Of a stretch of 64,000 nt of DNA, positions 27,391-37,161 are shown piece after piece. The translations under genes and the position numbers were made by a program. Below the pieces are notes generated by a model. It was not told where the DNA came from. It was given only the letters and a program-made list of their open reading frames with translations, and made no database searches. Within the stretch, counting starts at the first letter, position 1, and each line of letters begins with the position of its first letter. The DNA comes from Gammaproteobacteria bacterium (GTDB lineage Bacteria; Pseudomonadota; Gammaproteobacteria; UBA6429; Thiohalophilaceae), in contig JACQBC010000035.1 of the NCBI GenBank assembly GCA_016194635.1, positions 22,365 through 86,364 of the forward strand, read 5' to 3'.

Positions 27391-29367
27391 ATGAAACCTA
27401 CGGTCAACCGGAACTCCCCCTGTCCCTGTGGCAGTGGCAAAAAATTCAAAAAATGCTGTGCGATCCTCAGTAGTCCAAGGGCGATAGCAACTTCAGAACA
27501 CTATAACCAGCTAGGCAACCAGGAAAGCCGGCAGCGAAATTACGAACTCGCCTTACTCCATTATCAAATGGCAATTGATCTTGCCCCTAGGGTCGCGGCT
27601 TATCACTATAACCAGGGGATGGTGTTGCAATCACAACATAAGTACAACGCCGCGGTAACCGCCCAGCTTAACTCACTGAACTGTAATCCCAATTTTGTTC
27701 CAGCCCACACTAATCTAAGTACACTGTACTTGTTACTTGGACAAAACCAAAAAGCGATTATACATGCGCACAGAGCTGTCGAATTTGATCCCCACCGAGC
27801 CCAGGCACACCTTAATCTTGGACTGGCCTATAGAAGTGGCGGTGAGTTTTCACAAGCATTATTGCACTTGCAACACGGTTTGCAATTAGACCCCGCCGCG
27901 CGAGCACTAAATTTGAATAACCTCATCTTGCTCTATGAAGATCTGTTGGACCTCTCACAAGCGTATGGTTTGGCCTGTGAAGTAATTCACGATCCAGAAA
28001 AATACCACACCGCAATTGCCTCGGCATTACGGGTATTTGGGATTATAGGTGACTTTAAACAACGCGATGTATTACTCGAAAAATTCCACCACTTAGCGCG
28101 ACAGGGTAAATTAGATAGCATTGTACTTGACCCCGGCATGTTAAACTGCAACTACAGCGCACGGTTCTCGATGGATGAAATGTTTGAATTACACTGTATT
28201 ACCGGTAAGCTTTTAGAAAAGCAATACGCACCGTTTAAACAAAACCCGACCTCTCACAATGCTAAAAACCGCCGCTTGCGAATCGGCTATCTTTCTCCAG
28301 ACTTTAATCACCATTCTGTAGCACGCTTTGTCGCCCCCGTCATCACGCGGCATGATCGGTCGCGATTGGAAATTACTTGTTACCACATCGGTACGAAAGA
28401 AGATGCTGTTACGTCAAGGTTTCGTAAAAACATTGAACACTTTAAGCATCTTCCTCGAACTGAGACACCAGAATTAATCGAGCATATCCGTAATGACAAT
28501 ATTGATATCCTCGTTGACCTGGCGGGCTACACCCAAGGCGGCCGCTTGGCCGTGCTCGCCGGCCGGGTTGCGCCCATGCAGCTTACTTATCTGGGTTACC
28601 CAAACACCACCGGACTTTCAACGGTTGACTATCGGATCAGCGATCCCTATGTGGATTGCGAGGGCGGTACACGTTATACCGAGAAACTCTTGCGTCTTCC
28701 TGAGTGTTTTTTATGTTTTGGAGAATTCCCACAGCCATCAAGCGATCCTTCACCCCCTGCGCTCCAGTGTGGTTATGTTACTTTTGGTTGCTTTAATAAT
28801 CTTTCAAAATTAACCGAACTAACAATATACGCTTGGGCAGAAATCTTAAAACAAGTGAGCAATTCACGGCTTATGATCAAATCGCGTCATGCCGAACAAA
28901 GTATTGTACAAAATCATCTATATAATACCTTTGCCCGTTATGGCGTGGGCTCAGAGCGCGTTATCCTCCTGGGTTGGAGCACCCATACCGAAGATCACTT
29001 ATCGCATTACCACTCCATCGATATCGCATTAGATACCTTTCCCTATGCTGGCACCACAACGACTTGCGAAGCGTTATGGATGGGGGTGCCGGTCATCACC
29101 CTAGTAGGAGCCAGGCATTCCCAGCGTACAGGTCTGTCGATTCTCAAAAATGTTGGGATGGATGCAACCATCGCCACTACTGAAAATGAGTATATTAATT
29201 GCGCGGTACACTATGCGACACAATTACCCGAACTTTTTCAACTACGAACAGAATTACCACCACGGCTCAGGAATTCTATTTTGTGTAATCCCGAGCGATT
29301 TACACAACAACTGGAAACAACCTATGAACAGATATGGCAGAACCATACAGTAAACGCTACCCTATGA
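27391..29367 (+). CDS. SEC-C/TPR/GT41 (OGT/SPINDLY-type) protein glycosyltransferase 1
   Basis: 658 residues. Residues 1-23 form a SEC-C zinc motif (C11, C13, C22, C23; NSPCPCGSGKKFKKCC). TPR repeats follow (about 37-180). From about 290 there is a GT41 catalytic region: GYLSPDFNHHSVARF (candidate catalytic His, about 307), DLAGYTQGGRLAVLAGRVAP, LGYPNTTG, the Lys in FNNLSKL (about 473), and the sugar-nucleotide loop ALDTFPYAGTTTTCEALWMG (about 547). GT41 enzymes glycosylate Ser/Thr of proteins with UDP-GlcNAc or, for SPINDLY, GDP-fucose. It is coupled to the next gene by ATGA overlap. Confidence 0.85.
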   Translation: MKPTVNRNSPCPCGSGKKFKKCCAILSSPRAIATSEHYNQLGNQESRQRNYELALLHYQMAIDLAPRVAAYHYNQGMVLQSQHKYNAAVTAQLNSLNCNPNFVPAHTNLSTLYLLLGQNQKAIIHAHRAVEFDPHRAQAHLNLGLAYRSGGEFSQALLHLQHGLQLDPAARALNLNNLILLYEDLLDLSQAYGLACEVIHDPEKYHTAIASALRVFGIIGDFKQRDVLLEKFHHLARQGKLDSIVLDPGMLNCNYSARFSMDEMFELHCITGKLLEKQYAPFKQNPTSHNAKNRRLRIGYLSPDFNHHSVARFVAPVITRHDRSRLEITCYHIGTKEDAVTSRFRKNIEHFKHLPRTETPELIEHIRNDNIDILVDLAGYTQGGRLAVLAGRVAPMQLTYLGYPNTTGLSTVDYRISDPYVDCEGGTRYTEKLLRLPECFLCFGEFPQPSSDPSPPALQCGYVTFGCFNNLSKLTELTIYAWAEILKQVSNSRLMIKSRHAEQSIVQNHLYNTFARYGVGSERVILLGWSTHTEDHLSHYHSIDIALDTFPYAGTTTTCEALWMGVPVITLVGARHSQRTGLSILKNVGMDATIATTENEYINCAVHYATQLPELFQLRTELPPRLRNSILCNPERFTQQLETTYEQIWQNHTVNATL

Positions 29368-31802
29368 CCAATAGAAATGATCCATGCTCTTGTGGAAGTG
29401 GCAAAAAATACAAAAAATGTTGCGGAGCCAATAACCGTCACCCAATTGTTAACTTTGAATTTTCCCTACAATCTGCCTATCAATATTTTCAACGAGGCGA
29501 ATTAGTCGATTGCGCACGCATAAGCCGAGAGATCATTTCTAGTCATCCATCAAATTTTGATGCGCATCACTTACTGGGTCTGAGTGAGTTGCAAATGAAC
29601 CGTATACAAGCAGCACTGCCATATCTTGAGAAAGCCGTACGCCTTGCCCCTAACAATGCACTGGCAAAAAATAATTTGGCCTTTACATATTTACAATGTG
29701 GGCGCCTCGTCGACGCAAAGAAGGTGGTGCTTCTTGCTATAAAACTAGAATCCAACATGGCGGATGCCCATAATAATTTAGGACAGATTCTTCTTGAGAT
29801 GCTTCATGTTGATGAAGCTATAATCGCTTTTAAAACCGCAATAACGCTGCAACCAGAAAATGAGGTTTTTACTTATAATCTTGGTGTGGCGCTGCATAAA
29901 CATAAAAATGATTCGAGGGCAGCTGAAATATTATATCGACGTGCCATCGAGCTAAATGCGACATTTGCGCCGGCACTTGTGAATCTTGGTGGCATCATGA
30001 TAAAAGATAAACGCTGGGCGCATGCCAAAGAATATTTAGAACGAGCTAATGTACTAGAACGGAACAATCCCCAATTGCTTACCAATCTTGGTTTGGCCTA
30101 TCAATGGCTAGGCGATAAGAATAAAGCACTGAGTTTATACCAACAAGCAATTGATGTTTCACATTATCCTGCAGCATATTTAAATCTAGGGGTATTACTC
30201 GAGACTTTAGACAAAAAAGACGAGGCGATTAGAAACTATCAAGCGGCTATGTCAAAACATCCTGGCATGATGAAAATCTGCGCCTATTACTTGACTGCAC
30301 TTGTCAATTCCAAGAAAACCGATGAGGCCTACAAGTACATTCTAAATGTTACAGACACAACTTCTTTACGAATTTTCTCGGGCGGAATTATAACTGGCGT
30401 CTTGCAAGACACGTGTGCCCACCATAAGTTATCAAATGAACTAAGTGAAGTTAAGCAGTTTCTACATTCCATAAACATGGGCATTAGTGACCTATTCAAC
30501 CTAGATTCATCGATAGACATTCTTGATAATTTTCTATTACGGCTAAACTACACCGACTTGTTCTCTGAGTACGAGATATATCAATATCACCTTGCGTGGG
30601 GAAAACTAGCCACGCAAATAAAAATGAACCCCAACCCGCCGCAAAAATTAATACGGAAGAATACAAAAATCAAGATCGGATATATTTCTCCTGATTTTCG
30701 TCACCATCCCGTCGGATATTTCATCAGGAATATTATTCCCTCGCATAATAAATCCAAATTTGAAATTTACTGTTATTCGCTTTCAAAAAAACAGGATGCA
30801 CTTACTAATTCCATCATGGAAACATGCGATCACTTTATTCCTGCTGCAGATTTAGACGATGCGAAACTTGCTCAACGTATTCATGCTGATCATCTTGACA
30901 TACTAATACACTTGGCGGGACATACGCTTGGTGGACGCATACAGATACTTTCCAGCAGACCGGCGCCGATTCAAATTCTTTACCTTGGTTACCCCAATTC
31001 CAGCGGAGCGGATTTTATCGATTATTGGATCACCGACCCCTATGCTCATACCGATGAAGACCAACTCCATAGCGAGGAATTGTTGCGTCTTCCCGAGTCA
31101 TTTCTCTGTTTTGGGGCATTCGCGGACTGTGAAGCTGCAACCCAACCCCCCGTGGTTGACGCAGGGGTTATTACTTTTGGTTCCTTCAATAATCTTGCGA
31201 AGTTGTCACCGACCACCGTGCGTATATGGTCGATGCTATTAAACTCCGTACCCAATGCTCGATTGTTATTAAAATCCGGCGACCTAAAGTACGATCTGGT
31301 TAAAGAAAATATTAAACGCATTTTTGGCGAACATGGGGTGGACGAGCATCGGTTACAGTTTTCACCCATGATTGATACACGTGAAAAACATTTGGAATAT
31401 TACAATAATATCGATATCGCCCTGGATCCTATTCCTTACAATGGAACAACAACGACCTGTGAAGCCCTATGGATGGGCGTGCCGGTACTGACGCTGGTAG
31501 GGCAAGTACATCGCCAACGTGTGGGCTACTCCATTCTCAAGAATATCGGCGTTGAAGATACGATTGCCTACAGTGAACAGGAGTTCGTGGGTATCGCCAA
31601 GCATTTCGCGAGTAATCTGGAGGCGTTGAAAACGTTACGCAAGCGGGTGGCGGTGGGGATCCGCAAGTCGATTTTGTGTGATCCACAGAGGTTTACGCGG
31701 CAGTTTGAAGCAGCGTTAGAGGGGGTTTATCGTGAACACCTCAAGAAAGAGGACCGTGCTTTCCCTCGTCCTGACCTTCTCCCCCAGGGAGAAGGGGGTT
31801 AG
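29364..31802 (+). CDS. SEC-C/TPR/GT41 protein glycosyltransferase 2
   Basis: 812 residues from the ATG at 29364, which overlaps the previous stop as ATGA; a start at 29334 is possible but would add ten unrelated residues. SEC-C zinc motif at 1-20 (C8, C10, C19, C20), a longer TPR array (about 40-330), then GT41 blocks: GYISPDFRHHPVGYF, HLAGHTLGGRIQIL, LGYPNSSGADFIDY, FNNLAKL and ALDPIPYNGTTTTCEALWMG. It is more A/T-rich than surrounding housekeeping genes. Its last residues (PDLLPQGEGG) are encoded by a REP-like hairpin at 31775-31795, so the original C-terminus may have been replaced. Confidence 0.85.
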   Translation: MTNRNDPCSCGSGKKYKKCCGANNRHPIVNFEFSLQSAYQYFQRGELVDCARISREIISSHPSNFDAHHLLGLSELQMNRIQAALPYLEKAVRLAPNNALAKNNLAFTYLQCGRLVDAKKVVLLAIKLESNMADAHNNLGQILLEMLHVDEAIIAFKTAITLQPENEVFTYNLGVALHKHKNDSRAAEILYRRAIELNATFAPALVNLGGIMIKDKRWAHAKEYLERANVLERNNPQLLTNLGLAYQWLGDKNKALSLYQQAIDVSHYPAAYLNLGVLLETLDKKDEAIRNYQAAMSKHPGMMKICAYYLTALVNSKKTDEAYKYILNVTDTTSLRIFSGGIITGVLQDTCAHHKLSNELSEVKQFLHSINMGISDLFNLDSSIDILDNFLLRLNYTDLFSEYEIYQYHLAWGKLATQIKMNPNPPQKLIRKNTKIKIGYISPDFRHHPVGYFIRNIIPSHNKSKFEIYCYSLSKKQDALTNSIMETCDHFIPAADLDDAKLAQRIHADHLDILIHLAGHTLGGRIQILSSRPAPIQILYLGYPNSSGADFIDYWITDPYAHTDEDQLHSEELLRLPESFLCFGAFADCEAATQPPVVDAGVITFGSFNNLAKLSPTTVRIWSMLLNSVPNARLLLKSGDLKYDLVKENIKRIFGEHGVDEHRLQFSPMIDTREKHLEYYNNIDIALDPIPYNGTTTTCEALWMGVPVLTLVGQVHRQRVGYSILKNIGVEDTIAYSEQEFVGIAKHFASNLEALKTLRKRVAVGIRKSILCDPQRFTRQFEAALEGVYREHLKKEDRAFPRPDLLPQGEGG
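31775..31795. repeat. REP-like hairpin CCTTCTCCC-CCA-GGGAGAAGG
   Basis: Perfect 9-bp arms. The sequence is a close relative of the hairpin at 3875-3895. It lies inside the 3' end of the second GT41 gene, and the GGTTAGGG tail supplies its TAG stop. Confidence 0.6.
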
Positions 31803-31888
31803 GGTAACTCCAGTTTATACCCGCTAGGGTACTTCGGCCCGACAGGCTTTTTATCGGCCAAAAGCGCCCTAATGGGGATAAAGCCGAC

Positions 31889-32824
31889 CTACAGTTTAGT
31901 TTGAAAATCTTTGTAGGCCTTGGCTAATCCGTCTTTAAATCCCGTGGTGGCTTTCCATCCGAGTCTGTCCAGTTGTGAGATGTCGAGTAATTTTTGTGGC
32001 GTGCCGTCGGGCTTGCTGCTGTCGTAGACGAAGCGCCCTGGGTAACCGACGACCTCGGCGATCAGGGTGGCGATTTCGCGGATCGAATTGTCTTGGCCTA
32101 TGCCGATGTTGATGAATTCGCCAACGTCGGCGGCTGTATAACGTGTCATCAGGAATAAGCAAGCATCGGCCAAATCATCGCTGTAGAGAAATTCTCGTCG
32201 CGGTTTGCCGCTGCCCCAAATCGTTACCGTGTCGTTGCTCGTTTGTTTGGCCTGGTGAATTTTTCGGATCAGGGCGGGGATGACGTGGGAGGTTTGCAGA
32301 TCATAATTGTCGTTAGGCCCGTACAAATTCGTCGGCATCACACTCATAAAATTACAGCCGTACTGAGTATTATACGCCCCGCACATCTTGATCCCGGCGA
32401 TCTTGGCGATGGCATAGGGTTCATTAGTCGGTTCCAATTTGCCCGATAACAAGTAGTCTTCTTTCATCGGCTGCGGGGCATGCTTGGGATAGATGCAACT
32501 TGAACCCAGGAATAATAATTTTTTTACGCCATGCCGGTAAGCCGCATGAATGATATTGCATTGCATGGCCAGGTTCTGATAAATAAAATCCGCCCGATAG
32601 GTATTATTGGCATGGATACCGCCCACTTTGGCGGCGGCGAGGAACACATACTCGGGTTGTTCGGTTTGAAAAAACGTTTCCACCGCGCGTTGATCGGTTA
32701 AATCCAATTCGGCGTGAGTACGGCTAACGATATTGCCAAAGCCACCGTGCTGTAAGCGCCGCAGCAAGGCCGACCCCACTAAGCCGCGATGTCCCGCCAC
32801 ATATATTTTGCTCGAGGTTAACAT
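31889..32824 (-). CDS. fcl: GDP-L-fucose synthase
   Basis: 311 residues from the ATG at 32822-32824, four bases after the gmd stop; the open frame extends to 32878 inside gmd but lacks family sequence. An extended SDR enzyme: NAD(P) loop [16 protein letters not shown], active site Ser in [14 protein letters not shown] and the Tyr/Lys pair in [13 protein letters not shown]. It epimerises and reduces GDP-4-keto-6-deoxymannose to GDP-L-fucose. It forms an operon with gmd. The gene pair is convergent with the two GT41 glycosyltransferases. Confidence 0.95.
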   Translation of the reverse strand: MLTSSKIYVAGHRGLVGSALLRRLQHGGFGNIVSRTHAELDLTDQRAVETFFQTEQPEYVFLAAAKVGGIHANNTYRADFIYQNLAMQCNIIHAAYRHGVKKLLFLGSSCIYPKHAPQPMKEDYLLSGKLEPTNEPYAIAKIAGIKMCGAYNTQYGCNFMSVMPTNLYGPNDNYDLQTSHVIPALIRKIHQAKQTSNDTVTIWGSGKPRREFLYSDDLADACLFLMTRYTAADVGEFINIGIGQDNSIREIATLIAEVVGYPGRFVYDSSKPDGTPQKLLDISQLDRLGWKATTGFKDGLAKAYKDFQTKL

Positions 32825-32828
32825 TTGT

Positions 32829-33950
32829 TTATTCGTGGTAGTCGTAGGTGGAGAACCCATGCTCGCGCACCAGTTCATCGCGTTGCGCCAATACCAGGTC
32901 CTCGCGCATCATTTCTTCTACCAGGGCTTTAAACGAAATCTTCGGCTTCCATTTGAGTTTGCGCCGCGCCTTGCTCGCATCCCCCAGTAAGGTCTCCACT
33001 TCGGTGGGGCGGAAGTAACGGCTATCAACCCGCACGATGACCTGGCCTTTTTTGAGTTTGGTGGTTTTTGCATTGGCGGCGATGCTCTCGACCACGCCCT
33101 GTTCTTTAATGCCCTTGCCCTTCCAACGCAGGGTAACGCCCAGCTCCGCCGCCGCGGCATCGACAAATTCACGCACGCTGTATTGTTTACCGGTGGCAAT
33201 CACAAAATCCTCGGGCTGTTTTTGTTGCAACACCAACCATTGGGCTTCGACATAATCCTTGGCGTGTCCCCAGTCACGTTTGGAATTCATGTTGCCCAGG
33301 TACACGCAGTCTTGCAAACCCAAATAGATCCGCGCCAGGGCACGGGTGATTTTACGGGTAACGAAAGTCTCACCGCGTAACGGCGATTCGTGGTTGAATA
33401 AAATCCCATTGCAAGCATAGATGCCGTAGGCTTCACGGTAATTAACCGTGATCCAATAGGCATATAACTTGGCCGCCGCGTAGGGGGAACGCGGATAAAA
33501 CGGGGTGGTTTCTTTTTGGGGAATTTCCTGCACCTTGCCGAACAATTCCGAGGTCGAAGCTTGATAAAAACGGGTTTTCTGCGTCAAACCAAGAATACGA
33601 ATGGCTTCCAATAACCGTAAAGCACCCAACGCATCAGAATCCGCCGTGTATTCAGGCTCCTCGAACGAGACCGCCACATGGCTTTGCGCGGCCAGGTTAT
33701 AGATCTCATCGGGTTGTACGGCCTGGACAATGCGCACCAGACTGCTGGTATCGGTCATATCACCGTAGTGCAGGATAAAATTCCGATCGCTCGTGTGGGG
33801 GTCTTGGTAGAGATGATCGATGCGATCCGTATTGAGCAATGAGGTACGTCGCTTAATACCGTGCACGATATACCCTTTGTGTAACAGAAACTCGGCGAGA
33901 TACGCCCCGTCTTGCCCCGTGATACCGGTGATCAATGCTGTTTTTGTCAT
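32829..33950 (-). CDS. gmd: GDP-mannose 4,6-dehydratase
   Basis: 373 residues, normal Gmd length. NADP loop [15 protein letters not shown], then [11 protein letters not shown] and [15 protein letters not shown], which holds the catalytic Tyr/Lys. It converts GDP-D-mannose to GDP-4-keto-6-deoxy-D-mannose, the substrate for Fcl. The product pathway gives GDP-L-fucose for polysaccharide or protein glycosylation. Confidence 0.96.
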   Translation of the reverse strand: MTKTALITGITGQDGAYLAEFLLHKGYIVHGIKRRTSLLNTDRIDHLYQDPHTSDRNFILHYGDMTDTSSLVRIVQAVQPDEIYNLAAQSHVAVSFEEPEYTADSDALGALRLLEAIRILGLTQKTRFYQASTSELFGKVQEIPQKETTPFYPRSPYAAAKLYAYWITVNYREAYGIYACNGILFNHESPLRGETFVTRKITRALARIYLGLQDCVYLGNMNSKRDWGHAKDYVEAQWLVLQQKQPEDFVIATGKQYSVREFVDAAAAELGVTLRWKGKGIKEQGVVESIAANAKTTKLKKGQVIVRVDSRYFRPTEVETLLGDASKARRKLKWKPKISFKALVEEMMREDLVLAQRDELVREHGFSTYDYHE

Positions 33951-34134
33951 GGGCGCATGATACTAATTTTGCGTTGCGAATCACACTGGATTTTTTATTG
34001 TGCCGTCATAGCCACGGAGGTGGCCCGCACCATACGCTACTGCGCTGATTTCTTAGGATCTACCCCTGCTCCACTTTTTTAGAAGCCCTTTTAGAAACCC
34101 TAAATTTATGGTCAGCACCCAGGCAGGTACGAGG

Positions 34135-35259
34135 TTACTGCGCTTCTTGTATCGTCACGCCATCAAGCGACGTGGCCAAAACCCCGCTATCGCCACGGGA
34201 ATCTCCCAGTTTGATCATCAGACGTAACTCGTTGGCGGAATCGGCGTGGTTGATGGCATCTTCGTAGGTGATCTTGCCGGCTTTATACAATTCATACAGC
34301 GCCTGATCAAAGGTTTGCATGCCGTGTTGACTGGATTTCGTCATGATTTCTTTTAGGGAATGGATTTCGCCTTTGCGGATCATATCGGCCATCAGGGGGG
34401 TGTTGAGCAAAATTTCCACCGCCACCACCCGCGACTGGCCGTCAGGCGCCGGGATCAATTGTTGCGCGACGATGCCTTTGAGATTTAAGGATAGATCCAT
34501 CAATAATTGATTGCGGCGATCATCGGGGAAGAAGTTGATCATGCGATCCATGGCTTGATTGGCGTTATTGGCGTGTAAGGTCGCCAAACACAAATGCCCG
34601 GTCTCGGCGAATTGAATCGCCAGATCCATGGTTTCACGGGTACGGATCTCACCGATCAGGATCACGTCAGGTGCTTGCCGCAGGGTATTGCGCAAGGCGA
34701 TTTCAAAAGTGGCGGTATCCAAACCCACTTCGCGTTGGGTGACAATACAACCCTCGTGTTGATGCACGAATTCGATCGGGTCTTCGATGGAAATAATATG
34801 GCCGGTACTGTTCTTGTTGCGAAAACCGATCATCGAGGCCAAGGAGGTGGATTTGCCCGATCCGGTCGCCCCGACGAAGATCACCATGCCGCGTTTGGTC
34901 ATGGCCAGGTCTTTGACGATGGGGGGGAGATTCAATTCTTCGGTGGTCGGTATCTTGGTTTCGATCTTACGCAATACCATACCGGCATGGTTGCGTTGCT
35001 GAAAGGCGCTGACCCGGAATCGGCCGATACCCGAGGCCGAGATCGCAAAATTGCATTCGTGGGTGGTTTCAAATTCCTGGCGTTGCTCCGGGCTCATGAT
35101 GCTAAACACGATCTCGCGCGCTTGGCTGGGGGTCAGCGTGGTCTGGGTCACCGGGGTCACCTTACCGTTAATCTTCAGGCTTGGCGCCACCCCGGTGGTG
35201 ATAAACATATCCGAGGCCTTCTTGTGGACCATCAATTTGAGCAGCGAATTAAAATCCAT
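34135..35259 (-). CDS. pilU: Type IV pilus retraction ATPase PilU
   Basis: 374 residues, longer than PilT by an acidic, low-conservation C-terminal tail, as is usual for PilU. Walker A is GATGSGKST, followed by the His box GHLCLATLHANNANQAMDR and the N-terminal KKASDMFITTG block. It works with PilT to retract type IV pili at the inner membrane. It begins three bases after the pilT stop. Confidence 0.95.
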   Translation of the reverse strand: MDFNSLLKLMVHKKASDMFITTGVAPSLKINGKVTPVTQTTLTPSQAREIVFSIMSPEQRQEFETTHECNFAISASGIGRFRVSAFQQRNHAGMVLRKIETKIPTTEELNLPPIVKDLAMTKRGMVIFVGATGSGKSTSLASMIGFRNKNSTGHIISIEDPIEFVHQHEGCIVTQREVGLDTATFEIALRNTLRQAPDVILIGEIRTRETMDLAIQFAETGHLCLATLHANNANQAMDRMINFFPDDRRNQLLMDLSLNLKGIVAQQLIPAPDGQSRVVAVEILLNTPLMADMIRKGEIHSLKEIMTKSSQHGMQTFDQALYELYKAGKITYEDAINHADSANELRLMIKLGDSRGDSGVLATSLDGVTIQEAQ

Positions 35260-35262
35260 ATA

Positions 35263-36300
35263 TCAACCAAATGACTCTTTGTTTTGCGCCATCGACTTTG
35301 CGTCCTGGCGGCTAATAATACCGCGGGAGACCAAATCTTGCAGGCATTGATCCAAGGTTTGCATCCCGTGCCCCTGACCGGTTTGAATCGCCGAGTACAT
35401 CTGCGCCACCTTGTCTTCGCGGATCAGGTTCCGAATCGCGGGGGTGGCAATCATGATCTCGTGCGCCGCCACCCGCCCGCCGCCGATGCGTTTGAGCAGG
35501 GTCTGGGCGATCACCGAGCGCAGCGATTCGGACAACATCGAGCGCACCATGCCTTTTTCAGCGGCCGGGAACACGTCGATAATACGATCGATGGTCTTGG
35601 CCGCTGAACTGGTGTGCAGCGTACCGAACACCAAGTGACCGGTCTCCGCCGCGGTGAGCGCCAAGCGAATGGTTTCCAAATCGCGCATTTCACCGATCAG
35701 CACGATGTCGGGGTCTTCGCGCAGGGCCGAGCGCAGCGCCTCGCTAAAACCGTGGGTATCCCGGTGCACCTCGCGTTGGTTCACCAGGCATTTTTTGCTC
35801 TCGTGCAGGAACTCGATCGGATCTTCGATCGATAAGATGTGCCCGTATTCCTTGTTATTGAGGTAATCGAGCATCGCCGCCAGGGTGGTGGATTTACCCG
35901 AGCCGGTCGGACCGGTGACCAATACAATGCCGCGCGGCACATCGCAAATCTCCTTAAAGCTGGAAGGGCAGCCCAATTCTTCCAAGGATAAAATCTTCGA
36001 GGGAATGGTGCGAAATACCGCGCCCGCGCCGCGATGCTGGTTAAAAGCATTGACGCGAAACCGGGCGATTCCGGGTATTTCAAACGAAAAATCGGTTTCA
36101 AGAAACTCTTCGTAGTCCTTCCGCTGTTTATCGTTCATGATATCGTAGACCAGCGAATGCACGGTCTTGTGATCCAGGGCCGGTACATTGATACGGCGCA
36201 CGTCACCGTCGACGCGGATCATCGGTGGCAAACCGGCGGAAAGATGCAAATCCGAGGCTTTATTTTTAACACTAAACGCAAGCAACTCACTAATATCCAT
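35263..36300 (-). CDS. pilT: Type IV pilus retraction ATPase PilT
   Basis: 345 residues, the usual PilT size. N-terminal KASDLHLSAGLPP, Walker A GPTGSGKST, the Asp box IEDPIEFLHESKKC, Walker B DPDIVLIGEMRD, the His box TGHLVFGTLHTSSAAKT and the C-terminal AIRNLIREDK block typical of PilT. A hexameric motor that depolymerises pilin for twitching and DNA uptake. It is divergent from yggS, the common gammaproteobacterial arrangement. Confidence 0.97.
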   Translation of the reverse strand: MDISELLAFSVKNKASDLHLSAGLPPMIRVDGDVRRINVPALDHKTVHSLVYDIMNDKQRKDYEEFLETDFSFEIPGIARFRVNAFNQHRGAGAVFRTIPSKILSLEELGCPSSFKEICDVPRGIVLVTGPTGSGKSTTLAAMLDYLNNKEYGHILSIEDPIEFLHESKKCLVNQREVHRDTHGFSEALRSALREDPDIVLIGEMRDLETIRLALTAAETGHLVFGTLHTSSAAKTIDRIIDVFPAAEKGMVRSMLSESLRSVIAQTLLKRIGGGRVAAHEIMIATPAIRNLIREDKVAQMYSAIQTGQGHGMQTLDQCLQDLVSRGIISRQDAKSMAQNKESFG

Positions 36301-36409
36301 GACGACTCATATGTAAGGTGGAATGGGGGGTGGATGTTGTTGTTATCGGTTGATCTCGTTCGGTTTTGAAGAATAACTGTAATCTATATTAGGCTCAACG
36401 CTCACACTT

Positions 36410-37090
36410 ATGATCACCATCGCACAACGCCTGGCCACTGTCCATGACCGGATTAACACTGCGCTTATTGCCTGTGGCCGCCCACCCGGGAGCGTGCAGC
36501 TCTTGGCCGTGAGTAAAGGCCAGCCGCTGGCCGCGCTCCGCGCCGCTCTTGCCACCGGGCAGCGGGCCTTTGGCGAGAGTTATCTGCAAGAGGCCCTGAT
36601 GAAACAGGCTGAGTTGAAGGATAGCCCACTTCACTGGCATTTCATCGGGCCGGTGCAAAGTAATAAAACCGCGGATATCGCCGCGCACTTTGATTGGGTG
36701 CATAGCATCGACCGATTAAAAATCGCCCAACGCCTCAGCGCGCAGCGGCCGGCGCATTTGGCTGATCTGAATGTCTGTATCCAACTCAACATCAGTGCTG
36801 AGCCCAGTAAATCCGGGGTTACTCCCGAGGATTTGCCAAGCTTGGTCCACCGGCTGAGCGAGCTACCCCGCTTACGATTACGCGGCCTCATGGCCATCCC
36901 CGCCCCAACCCCGGTGGTACACGCACAGCGCCGCGCCTTTCGCGCGGTGCGTGACTGCTTGGAATCCTTTCAACACCAAGGCTATGCCCTGGACACCCTG
37001 TCGATGGGGATGTCCGAGGATTTAGAGGCGGCCATCGCCGAAGGCGCTACGTTAATTCGCGTCGGTACGGCGATTTTCGGCCCGCGTTAG
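36410..37090 (+). CDS. yggS: PLP homeostasis protein YggS
   Basis: 226 residues, a single PLP-barrel domain. LLAVSKGQPLAALRAAL contains the PLP lysine. HFIGPVQSNKT and GMSEDLEAAIAEG are standard YggS blocks, and the chain ends VGTAIFGPR. It buffers pyridoxal phosphate and affects amino-acid pools. It is first in the yggS-proC-yggT cluster. Confidence 0.94.
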   Translation: MITIAQRLATVHDRINTALIACGRPPGSVQLLAVSKGQPLAALRAALATGQRAFGESYLQEALMKQAELKDSPLHWHFIGPVQSNKTADIAAHFDWVHSIDRLKIAQRLSAQRPAHLADLNVCIQLNISAEPSKSGVTPEDLPSLVHRLSELPRLRLRGLMAIPAPTPVVHAQRRAFRAVRDCLESFQHQGYALDTLSMGMSEDLEAAIAEGATLIRVGTAIFGPR

Positions 37091-37161
37091 CGAGCTTTCC
37101 GGTTGGTTTTTTTTGGATTTTTCCACTGGCGGCCTGCGTAGCGCTACGGTACTTTATACCC

